Source of the DNA: CAZWRV01 sp964636325
Lineage (GTDB): Bacteria > Verrucomicrobiota > Lentisphaeria > Victivallales > GWF2-50-93
Reading direction: 5' to 3'
Length of the DNA stretch: 64,000 bases
Assembly (NCBI GenBank): GCA_964636325.1
Contig: CAZWRV010000006.1
Span: forward strand, 1-64,000
Below are positions 57,880-64,000 of this stretch, piece after piece; positions within the stretch are counted from its first letter, which is position 1, and each line of letters starts with the position of its first letter. Under the pieces are notes generated by a model that made no database searches, was not told the origin of the DNA, and saw nothing but the letters and a program-made list of their open reading frames with translations. Both the position numbers and the translations under genes were made by a program.

Positions 57880-60315
57880 TCACTCCTTTACGTTATCTGC
57901 AAGTTTTTTCAACGACAGCCTCATGTCCAGCCAGTTCGAATGGGGTGCGAGGTTGACAGAGACATCCTCCGGTCTTTCAACGAGCAGCTCAAGGATGTTC
58001 ACTCCGGAGACATCGACGCTCACAGGCCTGGCCTTCCGGCCGTGGATCATGCGCAGGGGGGGCACGAGCACCCGCCCGTCGCCGACGATCGAGAAGCACG
58101 CCTGGCCGCTATCCTCGTGCGGCTTCGTGGAGGGGATACCGTTCTGGTCTTCAATTCCGACAAGGCCGCTCAGTCGTCTGAAGATACCTTTGAGTGTGTA
58201 TTTGATAGATGAGGACGGATGCGTGCCTATGCCTTTGAGGAAGCGACGTCCCCCGGTGCTCAGTCCGGCGCCGCCAACGCTCCTGTCCCTGCGCGCGGCA
58301 AGATAGCCGGACGATGCCGAAGCCCAATCCAAATCCGACAGGGATATTTCATCGGGCAGGGCCTGCCCGGCGACGACCGAGACCTTGCCGGTCCTGCCAC
58401 CCTTGCGTCCGTCGAGGTCGGCGACTCCGACTTCAAACTCATGGCGGGATCCGTATTCGAGGCCGCCGACGCGGAAGCGCGTGCCGAATGTGTAGCCGAT
58501 CAGCCTGCCATCCTGCTTGACGTAGAATCCCGCCGGAGAGCCGAAGCTCACCCAGGATATTTCGACCGACCACGGATCTATGTCCCTGACCCCTATCATA
58601 TAAGGATAGGAGTGTATCGGAATCGGAGAAGGGGCCGGAATCCTTTTGAACTTCACCTTCCAGCTGACCGGGGCGCTTTTCGACGGCGTCCAGGAAACGA
58701 CGCCCACCCCTCGCCCCTCCGATGAGGGGCATATTCGCCTGCCGCCGACCTCGACGCGATCGATTGCGAACGTGCCCCTCCCGTCGTTCGGCATGCCGAA
58801 TGTCAATGAATACTTCTCGCCTTTTATCACGCGGCTGCGTCCGGAAATCTCCATCCTGCGCGGGTCGCATCTGAACTTATCGAGGTCGGGCCAGCCCTGC
58901 AGGATATGGCGGCTCGATGAGATGAGGACGGGGAAACTTCCTTCCTCGCAGAGAGTTACGACGCGGCATGCGGCGGGAGGAACCTCGAGGAAGAGGCCCG
59001 CGTCATAGACGCCCAGGTAGTCCCGGTTCCAAAAGTCATAGGCATGAAAACGCCTGGACGGATCAAGCCCGACGGACTTGAAGTCGACACTCTCCACACT
59101 CTGGACGGACTCATCGTAGTTGAAGACTGCCACGATGTCGTAGTGCCTGCCCATATGGTTCACCTTCAAGTCGAAGACGGTCTTCAGCCTCTGCGAGGGG
59201 AAGAGATCGAACGGACGGATGTCCGCCGCAGGTGAAATCTTCTTGAGAATGCTTACGCGCTCAGGACCCAGATCCGGCATGCGGTCATCAAACATGAGCA
59301 TCTGCCCCGTCAGCCCGTATAGCGTCGCCCAGGCCCTTGCCATGTCCGTCGAGAGCGGCGGCCTCAGCAGGCAGCAGTCCGGATCCGAATAGACGGCGAT
59401 GCCGTGGGCGAAGTAGCCGTTCATGGTCGCCGTGGCAGCCCTTATGAATCCGCTCCATTCGGCGTCGGTGTCCGCGCCGGTCCTCATCCCGTCGCATAGG
59501 CCGATCATCTCCGGACAGACGCCGACCGAGCATGCGTCGATGAAAGTTTTCCGGCCGGCCTCGTCCCTTATTGCGCCGAAGAAACGCCTGTATGCGTCCT
59601 CGGGGGATACGGACTTGTCGCCGAGAAGCTTGCGGTTCTCCTTGTATCCGGCGAGCACTCCGTAGCCGCTCTTGTCGCTGATCCCGTCGAACTTCAGGTA
59701 GCCGTAGCCCCACTCCCGCGTAAGGCGGCGGATCAAGCCGCGGACATACGCGAGCCCCCTGGGATCGGTCGGATCCACAGTGAACGGCCCGCCGAAGGTG
59801 TTGATCCTCGCGAAGCCGCCGGTCTTCCTGATGAACGCTTCATTGTCCTGTCCGTGCGGACATATCCATATTCCGGGAACCAGCCCAAGCTTCCTTATCT
59901 CGTCCGCCAGCCATTTCATGCCCTGAGGGAAAGTCTCGCGCAGCCCCTCCCAGTTGCGCCCGTCCGCCTGCCACCCGTCGTCGAGAACGACAAACTCCAA
60001 CCCGTATTCGCGCAGGTTCTCCGAAATCCAGCGCGCGTTGACCAGGACCTCCTCCGGGGTGACGTCCCTTCCGTAATACATCCAGGATATCCAACCGGTC
60101 GGCGGATGCCTGAAGACCGACTTGTCCTGCGGCTTGAAATGCGGAAAGCCCAGCCTGCTCTTGAAATACGAAGCTATCCTTGTCCCGTCATTCAGCTCCA
60201 CGGCGTCCTTCCGGTCGTCGAAGACGCCCTGCCCTACCGACGTGCTCACGTCGCCGAACGCGGAAAACAAAACACGAGGGGAAGCTTCGTCGCTGATCCT
60301 GCAAGGGATTTTCAT
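57880..60315 (-). CDS. Alpha-galactosidase-like glycoside hydrolase (GH36 type) with NPCBM
   Basis: 811 aa. The catalytic barrel has WISWMYYGRDVTPEEVLVNA, LEFVVLDDGWQADGRNWEGL, LGLVPGIWICPHGQ, YGYLKFDGISDKSGYG (Asp in the K-F-D position of the GH36 nucleophile) and GMRTGADTDAEWSGFI (acid/base Asp region). A beta domain follows, then an NPCBM (novel putative carbohydrate-binding module) at about 655-800 (FLKGIGTHPSSSIKYTLKG). No clear signal peptide. I place the start at ATG 60315, six bases after GGAGG; the ATG at 60321 abuts that site. It is transcribed divergently from the second GntR-type regulator. Confidence 0.88.
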   Translation of the reverse strand: MKIPCRISDEASPRVLFSAFGDVSTSVGQGVFDDRKDAVELNDGTRIASYFKSRLGFPHFKPQDKSVFRHPPTGWISWMYYGRDVTPEEVLVNARWISENLREYGLEFVVLDDGWQADGRNWEGLRETFPQGMKWLADEIRKLGLVPGIWICPHGQDNEAFIRKTGGFARINTFGGPFTVDPTDPRGLAYVRGLIRRLTREWGYGYLKFDGISDKSGYGVLAGYKENRKLLGDKSVSPEDAYRRFFGAIRDEAGRKTFIDACSVGVCPEMIGLCDGMRTGADTDAEWSGFIRAATATMNGYFAHGIAVYSDPDCCLLRPPLSTDMARAWATLYGLTGQMLMFDDRMPDLGPERVSILKKISPAADIRPFDLFPSQRLKTVFDLKVNHMGRHYDIVAVFNYDESVQSVESVDFKSVGLDPSRRFHAYDFWNRDYLGVYDAGLFLEVPPAACRVVTLCEEGSFPVLISSSRHILQGWPDLDKFRCDPRRMEISGRSRVIKGEKYSLTFGMPNDGRGTFAIDRVEVGGRRICPSSEGRGVGVVSWTPSKSAPVSWKVKFKRIPAPSPIPIHSYPYMIGVRDIDPWSVEISWVSFGSPAGFYVKQDGRLIGYTFGTRFRVGGLEYGSRHEFEVGVADLDGRKGGRTGKVSVVAGQALPDEISLSDLDWASASSGYLAARRDRSVGGAGLSTGGRRFLKGIGTHPSSSIKYTLKGIFRRLSGLVGIEDQNGIPSTKPHEDSGQACFSIVGDGRVLVPPLRMIHGRKARPVSVDVSGVNILELLVERPEDVSVNLAPHSNWLDMRLSLKKLADNVKE

Positions 60316-60356
60316 CTGCATCCTCCAAATCGGAATTTACGGATTTTTTTCCTGAG

Positions 60357-60389
60357 CCCGCTTGACATGGCCCATGGCGGGTGTATTTT
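60357..60389 (+). promoter_or_regulatory. Promoter of the GntR/solute-binding-type regulator
   Basis: TTGACA (60362-60367), 16 bp, TATTTT (60384-60389). The 13 bases CCCGCTTGACATG equal those in front of the regulator at 25.9 kb. Downstream, TAATCAAG is directly repeated (60404-60411 and 60414-60421 approximately), a possible operator just before the start codon. Confidence 0.6.
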
Positions 60390-60421
60390 TCTGCAAACAA
60401 CTTTAATCAAGTCTAATCAAG

Positions 60422-61969
60422 ATGTCAAGCGGACGGACGATGAAAAGCAGGAAAAAACACGGATACGCGGTCGCCAGGGAGAAGATACTGGGGCTGATAT
60501 CCGACGCGCACCTCAGGCCCGGCGAACTGATACCTTCAAGGAACGCGCTGTCGAAGAAGTTGAAGATCGGAGGCACGTCGATCCAGCAGGCGATCAGGCT
60601 CCTGGAGAAGGAGGGGGTTCTCAGGACCGTGCAGGGAAGCGGATGCTACGTGGACGCGGTTCCGCGCTCCGGCGCGGAGTCCGCCTCCAGCCCGTCTGCG
60701 AGGAAAGGCCCGGCCAGCAGCGAACTTTTCTCGGGCATCTCAATAATCCAGCCGAAGATAACCGTCAGGTTCGGGATATTCCCGGGCGAGCTGGAGGATT
60801 TCGGAGTCCTATGGCGCAAGATCCTGGGCGGATATGAGAGGAACTGCGGCGACGTCTCAATAGAGCTGGTCGAATCCGGACTCTTCAGGCCGAAGGACTT
60901 GGGCAAGATACTGTCGAGAAACGACTTGGACATTCTCCAGCTCCCGATGAGCGAGCTGCCGCCGGCCGCTGAGTCCGGCTGCATATTCAATCCCTCGCTC
61001 GCGGGGGAGCTCGAAGTGCGCGAGGGGGATTTCTTCGATGCTTACTACGCCGGTTCGTTCCACGACGGAGTCTGCTGGGGTGTTCCGCTCGCCGCCAACA
61101 GCACATGCATTTTCTACAACAGCAGATGCGGAGATCTTGCCGGACTGCTTCCGTCCAAGGACGGTTTCTGGCGTTTCCTCGACAGGCTTGCCGAACTGGC
61201 GGACGAAGGCTGGCTGGAAGAACACGGGTTCGAATCGTTCATCGCCAACGCCGAGGGCCTTCTGGGCATCCTGGCCAACAGTCCGGGTGCCCTCCGCGAG
61301 GAGGATTTCGCCTGGGGAAGGGCGACCGAGTCGGACGACTTCAGAAAATTTGTGGAGAAGTTCGAGAGATATTACAAGGACAGCAGGATCTTCCATCCCG
61401 AAGTCTGCAGCACGCGGCAGTATTCGTTCGAGAACTTCGCCGCCGGACGTTCCGCGATGTCTTTCGGCAACACTTGCTGGATACCCAAGTTCAAGGAGGA
61501 GGGCTTCGGTTCCTGGAGGATATTGCCGCCGGTGCATGAAAGGAACGGCTTCGTCCGCCTCTTCGGAATCATCAACACCATCACGTCGTCAACCTACCAT
61601 CACATCGAATGCCTCAACCTCCTCAACTATCTGGCCGACCGCGAAGTCCAGAGCGCATTCGCAGGTGAAGGCCGCCTGGTCGCGCGCAGGGACGCATGCG
61701 GTCACCTCGCAATCAAGGGCTTGGATGAAGAGTCCAAGGCAATCTTACTGGCGTCCTTTGATTCTGGCAGGCTCATACACGACAGGTACCTATACGAGAA
61801 CGAGTTCATGCACGTGGCCAGCCCGACGATGTTCAAATGGTATGCCGGCTCGGTCACGACAGCCGAACTTTTCAACGATCTCAGGAAGAGGAAGGAGCTC
61901 TTCGACGGCGCTGTCAGGTTCCGAATGGTCGGCATGACCCAGGGACAGCTGCTTTCAGCGCCTCATTGA
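60422..61969 (+). CDS. GntR-HTH regulator fused to solute-binding-protein-like domain
   Basis: 515 aa. Residues about 12-80 form a GntR winged helix (GYAVAREKILGLISDAHLRP, GELIPSRNALSKKLKIGGTS, IQQAIRLLEKEGVLRTVQGS). From about 115 to 500 the sequence resembles family 1 extracellular solute-binding proteins: DLDILQLPMSELPPAAESG, FHDGVCWGVPLAANSTCIFY, NFAAGRSAMSFGN, VRLFGIINTITSSTYHHIEC and LLNYLADREVQSAFAGEGRL. There is no signal peptide, so the binding domain is cytoplasmic and presumably senses an oligosaccharide for transcription. The pseudopilin gene follows. ATG 60422 is assumed; ATG 60440 is an alternative. Confidence 0.82.
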   Translation: MSSGRTMKSRKKHGYAVAREKILGLISDAHLRPGELIPSRNALSKKLKIGGTSIQQAIRLLEKEGVLRTVQGSGCYVDAVPRSGAESASSPSARKGPASSELFSGISIIQPKITVRFGIFPGELEDFGVLWRKILGGYERNCGDVSIELVESGLFRPKDLGKILSRNDLDILQLPMSELPPAAESGCIFNPSLAGELEVREGDFFDAYYAGSFHDGVCWGVPLAANSTCIFYNSRCGDLAGLLPSKDGFWRFLDRLAELADEGWLEEHGFESFIANAEGLLGILANSPGALREEDFAWGRATESDDFRKFVEKFERYYKDSRIFHPEVCSTRQYSFENFAAGRSAMSFGNTCWIPKFKEEGFGSWRILPPVHERNGFVRLFGIINTITSSTYHHIECLNLLNYLADREVQSAFAGEGRLVARRDACGHLAIKGLDEESKAILLASFDSGRLIHDRYLYENEFMHVASPTMFKWYAGSVTTAELFNDLRKRKELFDGAVRFRMVGMTQGQLLSAPH

Positions 61970-62034
61970 CGGGAATCCGGAGAAGGCCCGGCCGTCTGCG
62001 GACTTCGCAGTTCTGCCATCGGGGAGAAATTCTT

Positions 62035-62745
62035 GTGAAAAAGAAAAGCTTCACACTCATAGAGCTGCTTGTGGTCATCGCCATAATCTCGATCCTTATG
62101 GCGATCCTCCTGCCGGCGCTCAAGGGCGCTAGGGACGCGGCGAAGGGCGCGATCTGCATAAGCAACCTCAAGCAGTTCAGCCTGGGGCCGCTAGAGCAGT
62201 GGCTCGAAGGCGAGAAGCCGAGGATGCAGACGACCTACAACCTGCCCGCCGGAACCAACGACTATTACCCATACTACAACTGGTGGCTCGACGATCTCGA
62301 GGTCGCAGGAGGCCAGTATCCCAAGGCGGGGATAGAATATTTCGCCTGCCCTTCGCGGCCGCAGTACCGCGGGCAGAACGGCTGGTGGGGCTCTACGGGG
62401 ACAGACTGCTGGATGACCCCGTTCTGCTTCGCCTTCTACCTCGGCCAGTGGAACTCGACCAACTCCCTGTCGGTCAAAAGGCTGCAGATCAAACGTCCTT
62501 CCGGAGTGATCACCTTCACGGAAGTCGCAAGCAGGGGTACCGGCGCCCAGTGGGAAGGCGCATACGGGATCGGCCACTGGACATACGGCATGCCCGGCAA
62601 TTCTACCATGAGCAACGAGGGTCGCATCGGCCCCGTGCATCACAACGGCGCCAACTCCATCTTTGTCGATCAGCACGCGGTTTGGATCCCATGCTCCGAC
62701 CTGAACAGGAACGCCAACCCGCTCTACTGGCTGCCGTTGCAGTGA
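62035..62745 (+). CDS. Pseudopilin-like protein with prepilin N-terminus
   Basis: 236 aa from GTG 62035 with GGGGAG upstream; KKKS precedes the helix FTLIELLVVIAIISILMAIL, so the leader is only a few residues and basic, as in prepilins. The open frame starting at 61837 overlaps the regulator and is not credible. The C-terminal HHNGANSIFVDQHAVW resembles the H-X9-DG motif with Gln in place of Gly. It is the counterpart of the pseudopilin at 27129-27830 and again follows a GntR-type regulator. A family E fragment (CCGTCTGCGGACTTCGCAG) lies just upstream. Confidence 0.85.
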   Translation: MKKKSFTLIELLVVIAIISILMAILLPALKGARDAAKGAICISNLKQFSLGPLEQWLEGEKPRMQTTYNLPAGTNDYYPYYNWWLDDLEVAGGQYPKAGIEYFACPSRPQYRGQNGWWGSTGTDCWMTPFCFAFYLGQWNSTNSLSVKRLQIKRPSGVITFTEVASRGTGAQWEGAYGIGHWTYGMPGNSTMSNEGRIGPVHHNGANSIFVDQHAVWIPCSDLNRNANPLYWLPLQ

Positions 62746-62841
62746 GCCACCGCTGATTAACTTGAAGTCTTTGCCTTTCAAGTGACAGACAAAGGCCGAA
62801 GACGAAGATTGCTGATTTCAGGAAAGGATTAGACACCTGAC

Positions 62842-64000
62842 ATGGCGGAGAAAAATAATTCAAGGATTAAAGCCCTCGGCGAGAAAGTCGCCTGCAATAT
62901 CCTGGTGCCGGCGCAGGAAGTGCCCGTCCTTGACGAATGCGACGTGCTCGTCTGCGGCGCCGGATGCGCCGGGGTTGCTGCGGCCGTGAGCGCGGCGCGG
63001 CACGGCTGCCGCGTGACCGTGGTCGAGCGCTGGCCGACCATAGGCGGCATGGCCACAAACGCGATGGTCAACGGATGGCACAGGAGCGACCGCGAAAAGA
63101 TGGTCATATACGGCCTTGTCGAGGAAAGCGCGCGGCGCGCCGAGAAACATGGGTGGATCCGGAAAGATCCCAACTTCCCGCTCGCCCACGAGACCCATTG
63201 GTTCGAACCGGAAGGCATGCGCATCGTCTGGCAGCGGATGCTCGACGAGGCGAAAGTCAAGACAATCTGCCACCTCTGCGCCGGAGATCCGCTTCTGGAT
63301 CAAGGGCGTGTTAAGGGTGTCCTCGCGGACACCAAGCGCGGCCGCCGCGCGCTGCTCGCGAAAATCATCGTGGACGCGACCGGAGACGGAGACATCGCTG
63401 CAAAGGCAGGCCTTCCTTTCGATTTCGGACGCGAATCCGACGGGCTTGTCCAGGGCATGACGCTCATGTTCGCGCTGCGCGGGATTGACTCGGAGAAAGT
63501 CCGTTCCGGCAGGGAAAAGTTGGACGAGGCGCTCAAGCAGATGAACGAACTCAGGGAACTTGGGGAAATTCCGCCGTACAACGAAGGCAACACCCGCGGT
63601 ATGTTAAAATACTGGGGCGCGCCCAACCACACACCGTGGAACATGTGCCCCGTCGCGGGAAATCCGCTGGACGAGGAGGAGCTCTCGCGCCTCAACGCCC
63701 AAGCCCATGAATATGTCTTCAAATACCTGGATTTCTGGCGCGCCAGCGTCCCCGGCATGAAAAACGCGGAAATCGAACAGACCGGCTTCGCGCTAGGCGT
63801 CCGCGAATCCCGCAGGATAAAGGGGTTGAAAACCCTTACCGCCGAAATGGTGCTGAACGCCGAGAAATGCGGCGATGCCGTCGGCCACGGCGTATGGATG
63901 ATTGACATCCATGATCCCAAGGGGAGCGGCCACACCACCTTTACGGATCAGAAGGAGTCGCAGAAACTCCGCGCAGGCACAAGCTACCATATACCGCTGG
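62842..64000 (+). CDS. FAD-dependent oxidoreductase, partial at window end
   Basis: At least 386 aa, still open at the window end. The FAD-binding Rossmann motif is CDVLVCGAGCAGVAAAVSAA (about residues 33-52), followed by VVERWPTIGGMATNAMV; KIIVDATGDGDIAAKAGLPF is the second dinucleotide contact and GVRESRRIKGL the family's later block. This is the FAD_oxidored family (PF12831), common in Lentisphaerota glycan loci and related to glucose-inhibited-division-like flavoproteins. No signal peptide is visible. It follows the pseudopilin gene and is probably the enzyme of the second regulator-pseudopilin cassette. The ATG lies just after a GACACCTGAC word. Confidence 0.87.
   Translation, partial: MAEKNNSRIKALGEKVACNILVPAQEVPVLDECDVLVCGAGCAGVAAAVSAARHGCRVTVVERWPTIGGMATNAMVNGWHRSDREKMVIYGLVEESARRAEKHGWIRKDPNFPLAHETHWFEPEGMRIVWQRMLDEAKVKTICHLCAGDPLLDQGRVKGVLADTKRGRRALLAKIIVDATGDGDIAAKAGLPFDFGRESDGLVQGMTLMFALRGIDSEKVRSGREKLDEALKQMNELRELGEIPPYNEGNTRGMLKYWGAPNHTPWNMCPVAGNPLDEEELSRLNAQAHEYVFKYLDFWRASVPGMKNAEIEQTGFALGVRESRRIKGLKTLTAEMVLNAEKCGDAVGHGVWMIDIHDPKGSGHTTFTDQKESQKLRAGTSYHIPL

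Noticed and set aside
61837..62034. Upstream extension of the second pseudopilin frame
   Set aside because: It overlaps the regulator gene; prepilins have very short basic leaders, and GTG 62035 with GGGGAG fits that.

Overview
The window is high-GC bacterial DNA (roughly 60% by eye). It looks like Lentisphaerota/Kiritimatiellota (Victivallis-like). The reasons are pseudopilin genes with the FTLIELLVVIAIISILMA signature standing beside GntR regulators and hydrolases, tandem large DUF4838 proteins, many glycoside hydrolases, esterases and Gfo/Idh/MocA oxidoreductases without SusC/SusD genes, and abundant intergenic word-like and palindromic repeats. This is inference from gene content; no rRNA or tRNA gene is present to confirm it.

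Layout. 0.4-2.4 kb: an oxidoreductase and a sugar-phosphate isomerase/epimerase-like pair. 2.4-7.1 kb: housekeeping genes (SUMF1-like membrane protein, Trm112-like, LarC, RdgB, TrmH/SpoU methyltransferase). 7.3-16.5 kb: a tightly coupled seven-gene chemosensory operon in the exact order and architecture of the Wsp surface-sensing system (WspA, B, C, D, E, F), with its last gene a WspR-type receiver joined to a SpoIIE/PP2C phosphatase instead of a diguanylate cyclase. 16.5-17.5 kb: an AT-richer patch with a small membrane protein and a PIN/RHH toxin-antitoxin pair. 17.6-18.9 kb: der. 19.2-23.3 kb: a MoxR-DUF58-DUF4381-like-VWA (Bat-type) operon. 23.4-25.3 kb: a hexapeptide acyltransferase and a Ser/Thr kinase. 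25.8-44.2 kb: a glycan-utilisation region: GntR/LacI-type regulator, pseudopilin, three tandem DUF4838 proteins, GH29 fucosidase, esterase, M14 carboxypeptidase, oxidoreductase, xylan-esterase-like hydrolase and a sialate-O-acetylesterase homologue lacking its catalytic residues. 44.2-51.9 kb: a complete phosphate-starvation locus (phoU, pstBAC, pstS, phoR, phoB) with direct-repeat Pho boxes of 11-bp period. 52.0-64.0 kb: glycosyltransferase, GH20-like protein, polyol dehydrogenase, QueG-like Fe-S protein, GH36-type alpha-galactosidase, and a second GntR-pseudopilin-enzyme cassette whose regulator joins a GntR helix-turn-helix to a solute-binding-protein-like domain; the window ends inside an FAD-dependent oxidoreductase.

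How parts fit. Two loci repeat the order [GntR-type sensor-regulator]-[single pseudopilin]-[catabolic enzyme], and both regulators have the same 13-bp promoter core (CCCGCTTGACATG). This suggests a modular substrate-inducible design. The intergenic spaces hold at least five families of dispersed palindromic repeats, each found here in two or more inverted copies, plus degenerate word-like tracts. In two cases (der and the family-2 glycosyltransferase) the end of a repeat supplies the Shine-Dalgarno sequence of the next gene.

The strongest candidates for something not well described are the Wsp-type array with a phosphatase output, the regulator-pseudopilin-hydrolase cassettes, and the SD-carrying composite repeat family.
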